Numbered from the stretch's first letter, positions 8,011 through 16,910 are shown. The stretch: DNA of 16,947 bases from a bacterium (GCA_030017475.1 JASEIO010000034.1:1-16947), one strand, 5' to 3'. Numbers and translations are program-made. The notes: a model not told the origin generated them from the letters alone.

Positions 8011-8706
8011 TTAGACTAATACAAAGGGATCTTTTATATTTAAAGAGGTCTCTACTATAAATGCCTCTCCATATTTTACATTTATTAATGATCCATAAAA
8101 GCGATTTCGTGATTCTATATGGAAGAGATAATCCCTTATCCCTATGGGGCTAATATCTTGATTGCTCCTTTCAAACTGAGAGCGATATACCTTAATGACA
8201 TCTAACTTTTTCTCAAAAACCTCAGTAATATCAACTACTAAGGTAGGTTTAATACAACTTTGTAATGGATAAAATAAAAACAGCTTTGGGGCATGTGGAG
8301 AGTAATCACTTTTTAAATTCTTTAAACGACAATAGATATTAGAATTCTTTACTAAGGTTCCTGTTGTTATATGATCTGGATGTCGATCTTCAACAAAGGG
8401 TGTAAGTACAATACGAGGTTTGTATTTTCTTATCAGGTTTGAAATGATAATCCTATTTTTATAATTATCTTCTATCTTACAATCACCTAAATCTATGATT
8501 TCTCTTGTATCAAGATTTAATAATTCCTTTGCTTTCCAAGCCTCCTCTTTTCTAATTTCTGGTGTTCCATAAGACCCCATTTCTCCTCTTGTTAGATCTA
8601 TTATGCCAGTGGTATACCCAAACCCTTTCATTTTTATCAGTAAGCCCCCTACTCCTAATTCTGCATCATCAGGATGGGGGCTAAATACCAAGATATCTAC
8701 CTTCAA
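8011..8706 (-). CDS. bshB1: PIG-L family GlcNAc deacetylase, BshB1-like
   Basis: This 231-aa LmbE/PIG-L zinc deacetylase carries the PHPDDAE motif (residues 10-16) and the second metal motif DRHPDH. TRGEMGSYGTPEIRKEEA and RNRFYGSLINVKYGEAF match conserved stretches of bacillithiol-type BshB1. That enzyme deacetylates GlcNAc-malate in bacillithiol synthesis; related enzymes act on other GlcNAc conjugates. No bshA or bshC is in this window, so bacillithiol production is inferred, not shown. The start is TTG 8706, preceded by GGAGTGGAGA. A TTGACT-N17-TATCAT promoter lies upstream (8772-8800). It is the first gene of a two-gene unit with the TPR lipoprotein. Confidence 0.82.
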   Translation of the reverse strand: MKVDILVFSPHPDDAELGVGGLLIKMKGFGYTTGIIDLTRGEMGSYGTPEIRKEEAWKAKELLNLDTREIIDLGDCKIEDNYKNRIIISNLIRKYKPRIVLTPFVEDRHPDHITTGTLVKNSNIYCRLKNLKSDYSPHAPKLFLFYPLQSCIKPTLVVDITEVFEKKLDVIKVYRSQFERSNQDISPIGIRDYLFHIESRNRFYGSLINVKYGEAFIVETSLNIKDPFVLV

Positions 8707-8771
8707 TCTCCACTCCTTACAGTTCCTTTATCTTATTAAGAGCAGAGAAAATTGATTCTTCTACCCTATAT

Positions 8772-8800
8772 ATGATACTAAACTTTGCATATAAAGTCAA
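8772..8800 (-). promoter_or_regulatory. Promoter for bshB1-TPR unit
   Basis: On the - strand TTGACT (8800-8795) and TATCAT (8777-8772) are spaced by 17 bases. The -35 is identical to that of the PEGA gene. It diverges from the gap promoter. Confidence 0.65.
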
Positions 8801-8836
8801 GAAGATCCGAGATTCGCGGATTTTGTCAAAAAGTAG

Positions 8837-11103
<2,267 letters not shown>

Positions 11104-11105
<2 letters not shown>

Positions 11106-11150
11106 AGGTCAAACCCAAAATAATAAAAGATGTTTTGTGTTTTGACTTTT
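11104..11150 (+). other. Intercistronic stem-loop between pgk and tpiA
   Basis: An imperfect inverted repeat (arms about 11104-11120 and 11133-11150, core GGTCAAAC / GTTTTGACT) forms a roughly 15-bp stem with one bulge and a 12-base loop. A T-rich stretch follows. It could be a partial terminator or an RNA-stability element within the operon. The stem is AT-rich, so this is tentative. Confidence 0.35.
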
Positions 11151-11171
11151 ATGTTTTGAAGAGGGGTGCCT

Positions 11172-11933
11172 ATGCGAAAACCAATTATTGCTGGGAATTG
11201 GAAGATGAATAAGACAGTTCAAGAGGCATGTATATTAGTAGATGCGTTAAAAAAGGGACTCTCAGATGTTAGGGATGTAGAGATAGTAGTTTGCCCTCCT
11301 TTCACAGCCTTACGGGATGTGGGGAAAGCTATTAATGGGACAAATATCCATTTAGGTGCTCAAAATGTGTATCTTGAAGAGAAGGGTCCATATACCGGAG
11401 AGATATCTCCCTTAATGTTAAAGGATTTGGGCTGCAAATATGTAATTATTGGGCACTCAGAAAGAAGGAGGTATTTTGGAGAGGATAATGAACTTATTAA
11501 TAAAAAGGTACGGAAGTCGCTATCGTGTGGATTATCACCTATCCTTTGTGTAGGAGAAAGGTTAGAGGAGAGAAAGGCAGGAAGGCAGGAAGAGGTTGTG
11601 TACGACCATGTAGTTAATGGATTAACTGATTTATCCAAAGAGGATATGATGCAAGTGGTCATTGCCTACGAACCAGTATGGGCAATTGGAACAGGTGTAG
11701 CTGCTACCCCAGAAGATGCTCAAGAGATGCATAAGTTTATAAGAAACATCCTATCTTCGTTGCACGATAGAGATTTGGCAGAAGGTGTAAGGATTCAGTA
11801 TGGTGGCTCGGTGAAGCCAGAAAATATCTCGGACTTAATGGCTAAGTCTGAAATTGATGGTGTATTAGTAGGAGGAGCAAGCCTTAATGCAGATTCATTT
11901 GTAAAGATTGTTAGGTTTAAAAGGAGAGGATGA
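11172..11933 (+). CDS. tpiA: Triose-phosphate isomerase
   Basis: This 253-aa TIM-barrel enzyme interconverts dihydroxyacetone phosphate and glyceraldehyde-3-phosphate. Catalytic residues are K11 (GNWKMN), H95 (IIGHSERR) and E167 (AYEPVWAIGTG). The phosphate loops YGGSVKP and GVLVGGASL are intact. I start at ATG 11172, five bases after GAGGGGTG; GTG 11166 would add two residues but overlaps that ribosome-binding site. apgM begins one base after its stop. Confidence 0.97.
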   Translation: MRKPIIAGNWKMNKTVQEACILVDALKKGLSDVRDVEIVVCPPFTALRDVGKAINGTNIHLGAQNVYLEEKGPYTGEISPLMLKDLGCKYVIIGHSERRRYFGEDNELINKKVRKSLSCGLSPILCVGERLEERKAGRQEEVVYDHVVNGLTDLSKEDMMQVVIAYEPVWAIGTGVAATPEDAQEMHKFIRNILSSLHDRDLAEGVRIQYGGSVKPENISDLMAKSEIDGVLVGGASLNADSFVKIVRFKRRG

Positions 11934-11934
11934 T

Positions 11935-13140
11935 ATGGATACCCAAGAAATTTTAAAGAAACTTACTATAGAGACCCCGTCAAAGATTGTTTTGCTGGTT
12001 ATTGATGGATTAGGTGGTTTGCCAAGGGAGGAGACTGGAAAGACTGAGTTAGAAGAGGCGCGGATTCCTAATCTTACCTCCTTGCTGGAACGTTCCATTT
12101 GTGGATTGGTTGATCCAATCCTCCCAGGGATTACCCCTGGATCAGGTCCAGCCCATTTAGCCTTATTTGGATATGATCCTTTCCGTTATCAAATTGGAAG
12201 AGGGGTATTAGCTGCTTTAGGAATTGGATTCCCTTTAGAACCAGGAGATGTAGCAATTCGGGGAAATTTTGCTACTGTGGATGAAGAAGGAGTGATAACC
12301 AATAGAAGGGCAGGAAGGATTTCGACTGAGAGATCGGCTGAATTATGTAGACTATTTGAAGGAGTGGAGATTGAGGGAGTGGACATATTTGTTAAACCAG
12401 TTAAGGAGTATAGGATTGCAGTGATCCTTCGAGGGGAAGGTTTATCAGATGATCTATCAGATTCTGACCCACAAAGGGAGGGCCTTTTTCCATTGGAGGT
12501 TAAACCAATAACCCCTTCTGCAGAGAAGACTTCGCATATTGTCAATGAATTTATATCTTTGGCTAAGAGAAAACTTCATCATTCCTATCCCGCAAACTCG
12601 ATTTTATTAAGGGGGTTTTCCAAACATCGAATCTTTCCTACATTTTCAGAGATTTATAAGTTAAAGGCGGCAGCTATTGCTACCTACCCTATGTATAAAG
12701 GGATTGCCAGATTAGTTGGAATGGCTGTATTGGAGACTGGAGAGGATATAGATAGTCAATTTAAGTCATTACAGGAGAATTTCAATGCCTACGACTTTTT
12801 CTACCTACATATAAAACATACAGATTCAGCAGGTGAAGATGGTAATTTTGAGCAGAAGGTGGTTTTGATAGAAGAGGTGGATAAAAATATCCCTATTCTG
12901 CTAGATCTATCGCCAGATGTTATAATTGTTACTGGAGATCATTCCACGCCTGCACTTCTTCGGTCCCATTCATGGCATCCATGTCCAATCCTACTCTATT
13001 CAAGATTTTGCAGGAGGGATTCTGTTGTAAGATTTTCTGAAAGGGATTGTGGGAGTGGTGGATTAGGAAGATTCCCTGCTATTCATATAATGAGTTTAGC
13101 CTTAGCCAATGCCCAGAAATTGATTAAGTATGGAGCATAA
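11935..13140 (+). CDS. apgM: Cofactor-independent phosphoglycerate mutase, archaeal type
   Basis: This 401-aa alkaline-phosphatase-superfamily enzyme converts 3- to 2-phosphoglycerate with two divalent metals. D24 (VIDGLGG) and S70 (GITPGSGPAHLALFGYDP) are the metal and phosphoserine sites. RGNFATVD, NRRAGRI, HIKHTDSAGEDG and VTGDHSTP plus HSWHPCP complete the metal-site pattern. It belongs to the ApgM branch rather than the longer GpmI (about 510 aa). The start is ATG 11935, with GGAGAGG ahead and one base after the tpiA stop. No enolase follows; the operon ends here and a gene-cassette array begins. Confidence 0.94.
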   Translation: MDTQEILKKLTIETPSKIVLLVIDGLGGLPREETGKTELEEARIPNLTSLLERSICGLVDPILPGITPGSGPAHLALFGYDPFRYQIGRGVLAALGIGFPLEPGDVAIRGNFATVDEEGVITNRRAGRISTERSAELCRLFEGVEIEGVDIFVKPVKEYRIAVILRGEGLSDDLSDSDPQREGLFPLEVKPITPSAEKTSHIVNEFISLAKRKLHHSYPANSILLRGFSKHRIFPTFSEIYKLKAAAIATYPMYKGIARLVGMAVLETGEDIDSQFKSLQENFNAYDFFYLHIKHTDSAGEDGNFEQKVVLIEEVDKNIPILLDLSPDVIIVTGDHSTPALLRSHSWHPCPILLYSRFCRRDSVVRFSERDCGSGGLGRFPAIHIMSLALANAQKLIKYGA

Positions 13141-13240
13141 TATAGCGGGTGGATAGATTCATTATCAGTAAATTCCTAACTTCCACAATAAGAGGGCTTG
13201 ATTTATCCGAGAAGGTTAATCTTAGTTGAGAGGGACACTC
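13141..13240 (+). other. Spacer between apgM and the cassette array, with stem-loop
   Basis: No gene is seen. A 10-bp stem with two G-U pairs and a 7-base loop spans 13221-13247 (CTTAGTTGAG / CTCAGCTAGG). It lacks a T tract, so it is at best a weak terminator. No integrase gene or clear attI site is recognised here. Confidence 0.35.
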
Positions 13241-13326
13241 AGCTAGGCGGGTATCTGGCTTTGGTGTTTCGTACCTTCGCCAAATTGCCTTCGGCAACTT
13301 CTTTTATCCGCAATGCCGTGCCTAAA
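13241..13326 (+). other. attC-like recombination site 1 (degenerate or hybrid)
   Basis: An imperfect palindrome precedes the TIR gene. The right part (13286-13313) is identical over 28 bases to that of site 2, containing GCCTTCGGCAACTTC and TATCCGCAA. The outer right box reads GTGCCTA instead of GTTATAC, and the left arm has TAGGC to pair with GCCTA. The left arm GGCGGGTATCTG is complementary to the right arm of site 4 rather than to its own right arm, so this site may be a recombinant. Confidence 0.55.
13286..13313 (+). repeat. 28-bp direct repeat, copy 1 (right half of attC site 1)
   Basis: This stretch is identical to 14775-14802. It marks the conserved right half of the attC family in this array. 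Confidence 0.85.
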
Positions 13327-13342
13327 TAGATTTGGAGGTAAA

Positions 13343-13819
13343 ATGGCATATAAAGTTTTCATAAGCCATAGTACGCAAGACCGAGGATTGGTTATAGCCT
13401 TTACTAAATTACTTGCAAAGTTTGGGGTAGAAGTATTTGTGGCAGAGTGGTATCTTACTCCGGGTGAACATCTTGATAGGAAAGTATTTACCCAGATAGA
13501 AAAAGCAGACTGTATGGTTGTCCTGTTAACAAAAAACGGGATGAGGTCAAATTGGGTACAGCAAGAAATCGGGTATGGAATAAAGACCAGAAAACCCCTC
13601 ATTCCTCTTGTAGAAAAAGGAACTGATCCAGGAAATTTAGCAGCCTTACAGGGTAGAGAATATATCGAATATGATCCCTTTAAGCCAGAGCAAGCCTTGA
13701 TTAGAACATCTACATACGTAAGTTCCTTAAAATTAAGGAAAGAAGAGCAAGAAAAGACTTTACTTATAGCGGGAGGCATTCTTGCCTTATTTCTTTTACT
13801 TTCTGAAGTGAAAAAATGA
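13343..13819 (+). CDS. TIR-domain protein with C-terminal membrane helix
   Basis: This 158-aa protein has an N-terminal TIR domain (about 3-115): strand KVFISHSTQDRG, the loop EWYLTPGEHL, strand ADCMVVLLTKNGMRS, then NWVQQEIGYG. E75 in WVQQE is at the position of the catalytic glutamate of NAD-cleaving TIR enzymes, so NADase activity is possible. A charged stretch (KLRKEEQEK) leads into one hydrophobic helix at about 139-154 (LLIAGGILALFLLL), probably a membrane anchor with the TIR domain in the cytoplasm. The start is ATG 13343, after GGAGG; a frame from 13313 runs into the attC site. It is the first gene of a cassette and overlaps the next gene by 4 bases (ATGA). Bacterial TIR proteins are often abortive-infection effectors; that role here is inferred. 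Confidence 0.82.
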   Translation: MAYKVFISHSTQDRGLVIAFTKLLAKFGVEVFVAEWYLTPGEHLDRKVFTQIEKADCMVVLLTKNGMRSNWVQQEIGYGIKTRKPLIPLVEKGTDPGNLAALQGREYIEYDPFKPEQALIRTSTYVSSLKLRKEEQEKTLLIAGGILALFLLLSEVKK

Positions 13820-14097
13820 AGTTAATATATACTCCATCCAAAGACGAGTTACTTCTGAAAATTCATCCTGTAAAAGGAAGACCAAATAAGGAATCAGGAC
13901 CGCTTAAAATATGGTGGGATGATGAAGGAAATATTTGTGCCATTGCCATTACAAAGTATACAGAAGAATTAGAGGAATTTAGTGGGAGTCTCAATGTAAT
14001 CCAGTTAGGTAATATATGGAAAGCAATAAAAATTACGGATGCAGATATTAGTGAAGCGAGGGAAGAACTACTGAGAAAGATTGAAGAGAAGTGGTAA
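13816..14097 (+). CDS. Small DUF2283-like protein, possible antitoxin
   Basis: This 93-aa soluble protein begins MKLIYTPSKDELLLKIHP and has LKIWWDDEGNICAIAI near the middle, a pattern like DUF2283 proteins (YD...D.L.+.....D.DGN+.GIEI). The C-terminus is a charged helix (ADISEAREELLRKIEEKW). It overlaps the TIR gene by 4 bases and the PIN toxin by 1 base (TAATG). A gene of this size directly before a PIN toxin usually encodes its antitoxin, so that role is inferred from position. No DNA-binding motif is evident. It could instead be a regulator or partner of the TIR protein. Confidence 0.65.
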   Translation: MKLIYTPSKDELLLKIHPVKGRPNKESGPLKIWWDDEGNICAIAITKYTEELEEFSGSLNVIQLGNIWKAIKITDADISEAREELLRKIEEKW

Positions 14098-14498
14098 TGC
14101 CATATGTAACTGACACCCATTCTATGATTTGGTATATGACTGGTGACACAAAACTTTCCACAGAAGCAAAAAGGATCTTTGAAAAGGTGGATAGTGGTCA
14201 GGATTCTATCTTTATTCCTTGTATTGTCTTTTTTGAATTACTTTATCTTATAGAGAAGAAAAGGATTATCATTGACTTCGATAACTTTATCGTGACTGTA
14301 TCGTCATCAAAGAATTACAAGGTAGAACCATTGTGTTTACCCATAATGGAGAAAAGTAGAGTAATTTCAAGAGAGAAAATTCCAGATCCCTGGGACAGAC
14401 TGATTGTCGCTACTTCGATATATTTGGAGTTTCCATTAATAACTCGAGACGAATCTCTACGAAAAATAGGATTGAAGGGATTGAAGACTATATGGTAA
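14097..14498 (+). CDS. PIN-domain ribonuclease, VapC-like toxin
   Basis: This 133-aa PIN-domain protein has acidic active-site candidates D6 (VTDTHSMIWY), E47 (FFELLYL), D100 (DPWDRLIVATS) and D118 (ITRDESL), the usual four of VapC toxins. Such toxins cleave tRNA or rRNA. The TDTHSMIWY start and PDPWDRLIVATS are typical. I choose ATG 14097; a GTG at 14091 adds two residues. It follows the DUF2283-like gene with a one-base overlap and ends immediately before a candidate R'' box (14500-14509), as cassette genes do. Nothing indicates truncation. Confidence 0.85.
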   Translation: MPYVTDTHSMIWYMTGDTKLSTEAKRIFEKVDSGQDSIFIPCIVFFELLYLIEKKRIIIDFDNFIVTVSSSKNYKVEPLCLPIMEKSRVISREKIPDPWDRLIVATSIYLEFPLITRDESLRKIGLKGLKTIW

Positions 14499-14499
14499 C

Positions 14500-14540
14500 A
14501 GGCACGGCACAACGTATAACACAGCATAAGTGCTTGGCCT
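14500..14540 (+). other. Half attC-like site after cassette 1
   Basis: AGGCACGGCA (14500-14509) is the exact reverse complement of 13314-13323, as expected for the R'' box of a cassette whose own 5' end supplies R'. It is followed by GTATAAC (14514-14520), the R'' box of the other sites here. No matching right half follows, so the site appears truncated or fused. Confidence 0.5.
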
Positions 14541-14727
14541 TTTCTTTTTTAAAGAACAGAAGATTATTGATAGACAAAGAGCCCCAACAGAGGAGTTTAA
14601 CATCTCTAAGATTGCAGCTTAGGCACAATCTTTGAGAGATGGGACTATAAAGAAATTCGGAGATGAATACAAAGAATATGTAAAGAGAGTTCCTATGTGG
14701 AATATTTTCAAGGGATTAAGAAAATGA
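14530..14727 (+). pseudogene. Decayed isoprenylcysteine-methyltransferase-like C-terminus
   Basis: One frame with a single in-frame TAG (14620-14622) runs to TGA 14727. Its end reads KKFGDEYKEYVKRVPMW, then NIFKGLRK, which matches the C-terminal signature of bacterial ICMT/PEMT-like membrane methyltransferases (FGxxYxxYxxxVPxxxP). The catalytic region and membrane helices are missing, and no start with a ribosome-binding site is seen. It is the rest of a degraded cassette gene. A 14-bp imperfect hairpin (14601-14641) surrounds the TAG. Confidence 0.55.
14601..14641 (+). repeat. Imperfect inverted repeat within the methyltransferase remnant
   Basis: CATCTCTAAGATTG (14601-14614) pairs with CAATCTTTGAGAGATG (14626-14641), leaving a 2-base bulge and an 11-base loop. 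No T tract follows, so it is not a clear terminator. The bulged shape recalls attC hairpins, but the R boxes are absent. Confidence 0.55.
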
Positions 14728-14742
14728 TAGGCAAGCAACTTC

Positions 14743-14812
14743 ATATAACAGCGTGTTTGCGACACTTCGTTAAATGCCTTCGGCAACTTCTTTTATCCGC
14801 AAACCGTTATAC
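14743..14812 (+). other. attC-like recombination site 2
   Basis: Outer boxes ATATAAC (14743-14749) and GTTATAC (14806-14812) with inner boxes GTTTGCG / CGCAAAC bound a 70-base imperfect palindrome. The right half contains GCCTTCGGCAACTTC. The next cassette starts with a GGGAGG ribosome-binding site about 20 bases later. Box order and length fit integron attC sites. Confidence 0.75.
14775..14802 (+). repeat. 28-bp direct repeat, copy 2 (right half of attC site 2)
   Basis: This stretch is identical to 13286-13313. Confidence 0.85.
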
Positions 14813-14844
14813 GCCATTGCATATAATTAGATGGGAGGATATAA

Positions 14845-15345
14845 ATGAGTAAATCAGAAGGAGATCAGCGGTTGGAAAAAGCTCACATTGGATATCAGAC
14901 AGCGATGGGGCTAGTAGGGCTCGTAAGCCAAGAGACTTATAGCAGATTTGCTGGGATGCTAACTGCGAATAGCATCATTATAGCCATAATTGGCTGGACT
15001 CTTGCGACCGAACGTATTTTGCCGCCGGTCCTGACTATACTTTTGTCTATCGTGGGATTAATCTTGTGCTTCTTATGGTTCCTTTTTAACAATCATGGTG
15101 TTTACTACCAAAACTTATTTAGAAAAAAGGCTATAGAACTGGAAAATTCCTACTTCTCTGATACATTCAAACTAATTTCACTTGTCGTCACGGAGAATCC
15201 TAAGGCTTCTGATAAGAAAAATTCAGAGATCCCTAAATTGGTACGTTGGTTCCCATATCATCGCACTTCTCTAATAGTCATCATTGTCTTTGCAATTGTT
15301 TATGTTGCTATGCTTTTATATCAAATAATATGCAACGGCGTATAA
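14845..15345 (+). CDS. Cassette-encoded 3-TM membrane protein of unknown function
   Basis: This 166-aa protein has a charged N-terminal segment (1-30), two helices at about 38-55 (MLTANSIIIAIIGWTLA) and 60-82, a cytoplasmic-looking helical stretch (FRKKAIELENSYFSDTFKL), then a third helix at about 142-162. I do not recognise a named family with certainty. The layout (short cytoplasmic start, helix pair, helical tail) resembles small SLATT-type or RipA-like membrane proteins, which is a guess. The start is ATG 14845 after GGGAGG. Its stop codon lies inside the R'' box of attC site 3, the usual arrangement for a single-gene cassette. Confidence 0.75.
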   Translation: MSKSEGDQRLEKAHIGYQTAMGLVGLVSQETYSRFAGMLTANSIIIAIIGWTLATERILPPVLTILLSIVGLILCFLWFLFNNHGVYYQNLFRKKAIELENSYFSDTFKLISLVVTENPKASDKKNSEIPKLVRWFPYHRTSLIVIIVFAIVYVAMLLYQIICNGV

Positions 15346-15424
15346 TACGGTGTAAAAGACTACGCACAGCTAAAGTCCAAATTCGGCTTCGCCAAACTTC
15401 TTTTACACCGAAAACGTTATACGC
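15338..15424 (+). other. attC-like recombination site 3 (best example)
   Basis: GCGTATAA (15338-15345) mirrors TTATACGC (15417-15424), and CGGTGTAAAAG (15348-15358) is a perfect complement of CTTTTACACCG (15400-15410). The spacer between inner and outer boxes is longer on the right, giving the asymmetry expected of folded attC. The loop contains GGCTTCGCC. Confidence 0.8.
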
Positions 15425-15472
15425 AATCTGCCTAGGAGGTCGCCTTTAAAATATAAAATAGATTAAGATAAG

Positions 15473-16212
15473 ATGAGTGAAATGAAAGCAACTACTGGAT
15501 TTGATTTTTACGAAACCCTAAGATACTTTCTACCAGGACTACTTTTGGTTTTTCTATTTGGATACATGGTTTTCCCAGAATATGGTCGCAAATTTAGCCT
15601 TTTGGAAAAGATAACATTCAGTGTTCTTATAGGATTCATAATACACTCGTTTGGAATATATAAGTGGGCCTTGGGTCAACAAAAATTAGAAAAGAATATC
15701 ATGAAAAGGCGAAAGAACTTCTAAAAGGAGTTGATGATATTTACATACGGTGGGATATAATGTTACTTACGATGAACATTGATGAAAGGCAACATTTCAG
15801 AAAATATTTTGCACTGGGCGCTTTTAAACTTGATATGGTCTTCGTAATAACCATCTTCTTGCTGTTTTATGTAGTTAATATTATTATGAATCTTATGAGT
15901 AATTCTTTCACTATCCTTTTAGATGTTAGAATACTTGCCATTTTATTCTGTTCGTTTGTGGTGATCTATATTGTAAGAGATGACGGATTAAATGATTTGA
16001 GAAGAGCGTTTAACATTGCGTTGATGACGCTTTTGAAATATAGAGAAAATGGTGAATTAGAAAAGAGATTACAATTGCTTAAAGACAACAAAGAGTTATT
16101 TATAATCAGAGAGAGAAAATTCCTTCACCCAGCAGATGCCATAATCTCATTGATAACCTATGTGCCCAAACGCATTTATAAGAAAATCAAGATAAGAAGT
16201 AAACATGAGTGA
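15473..16212 (+). pseudogene. Cassette-encoded 4-TM protein, split by a one-base frameshift
   Basis: Two overlapping frames (15473-15724 and one ending at 16212) make one protein of about 246 aa if a single A is restored in the A5 run near 15680, which joins YKWALGQQK to IRKEYHEKAKELL. The joined protein starts TTGFDFYETLRYFLPGLLL, with helices at about 19-35, 46-64, 120-140 and 150-167, a helical cytoplasmic loop between helices 2 and 3, and a basic tail (KRIYKKIKIRSKHE). I do not recognise the family. ATG 15473 is preceded only by a weak AAGATAAG; a good AGGAGG lies farther off at 15434-15439. The break may be real decay or a consensus error. A separate second gene from GTG 15664 is possible but has no ribosome-binding site. 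Confidence 0.6.
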
Positions 16213-16271
16213 TATGACGACCCCTTTGGCAGACTCTTTGCTCCCTTCAGTCGCTCGTCCCTATCGGGAGC

Positions 16272-16359
16272 GTATAACAGACGCATATCTGGCTTCGGCT
16301 TACGCCTCCGCCCAAATTCCGCCTTCGGCAAAACTTCAGATACCCGCCAGCCGTTATAT
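16272..16359 (+). other. attC-like recombination site 4
   Basis: GTATAAC (16272-16278) faces GTTATAT (16353-16359), with inner pair TATCTG (16286-16291) / CAGATA (16337-16342). The centre has nested GC-rich elements including CCGCCTTCGGC, shared in part with sites 1 and 2. It separates the 4-TM cassette from the methyltransferase-like cassette. Confidence 0.72.
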
Positions 16360-16405
16360 GAAATTGCTCATCTGCTAAAGAGAGCATAGAAGGAGGTAAA
16401 CAAAG

Positions 16406-16910
16406 ATGTATAGGATATATTTCTGTGTCGGTATTTGTGTTGTAATATGGATTGCTAATGGAATATGGTTAATTCAAGCGATCAGGGAACGGAAAATCAG
16501 TGAAATTTATATCCATACAGGTTTGGGTATCTTTTTCACATTGCTAGCTCTCGAATTAACCCTTGGTTTACCCAAATTCTGGATACGATTAGATATTTTG
16601 TGGTTAAAAGTCATTGGTTTCATCCTCTATATCCCTTCAGCTATTCTGGTCTTCAGTTCGATGATTGAACTTAAGCGAAAAGGCAAACCAGAAACTTGTA
16701 AGCCTCTTGGTACCACTACTTTTTTGATACTGGCATATATGGTATTATTCGCCAGCCCATAACTCTGGGAATGACAATTTGGTCTATTGCTCTGATTTTA
16801 GTTTTTCAGTCAATTCTTTCGATATTCTGGCTATAGTATCAATATTTTGTTTCTGGATGTCAGCCAGAAAAGAGGTCGAATACAATATAAAAGAGGAAGG
16901 GACATATTAG
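16406..16910 (+). pseudogene. Isoprenylcysteine-methyltransferase-like membrane protein, two frameshifts
   Basis: The first frame (118 codons to 16762) holds several hydrophobic helices (ICVVIWIANGIWLIQAI, GLGIFFTLLALELTL, VIGFILYIPSAILVF) and ELKRKGKPE. Restoring one T in the T6 run near 16720 continues as TTTFLDTGIYGIIRQPITLG, which fits the SAM-site signature of ICMT/PEMT-like enzymes (TGIYRxxRHPxxLG). A second one-base loss near 16830 moves to the frame FWMSARKEVEYNIKEEGTY, then TAG at 16908. Restored length is about 168 aa. The family places such enzymes in the membrane using S-adenosylmethionine; here RQP replaces RHP. GGAGG and ATG 16406 form a good start. No attC site is seen after it before the window ends. 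Confidence 0.6.

Noticed and set aside
13243-13779. Long reverse-strand open frame opposite the TIR gene (178 codons)
   Set aside because: It has no recognisable domain, runs through the attC palindrome, and opposes a clear TIR protein.
13314-14509. 10-bp inverted repeats flanking cassette 1 as transposon ends
   Set aside because: There is no transposase or target duplication, and the repeats coincide with attC outer boxes, which explains them.
14530-14619. Short intact gene before the in-frame TAG
   Set aside because: The same frame continues past the TAG into a recognisable methyltransferase C-terminus, so it reads as decay.
15664-16212. Independent gene starting at GTG 15664
   Set aside because: There is no ribosome-binding site, it starts next to a stop codon, and it continues naturally from the preceding frame after one inserted base.
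13241-16359. CRISPR array
   Set aside because: Repeats are palindromes spaced by whole genes, not short regular spacers.
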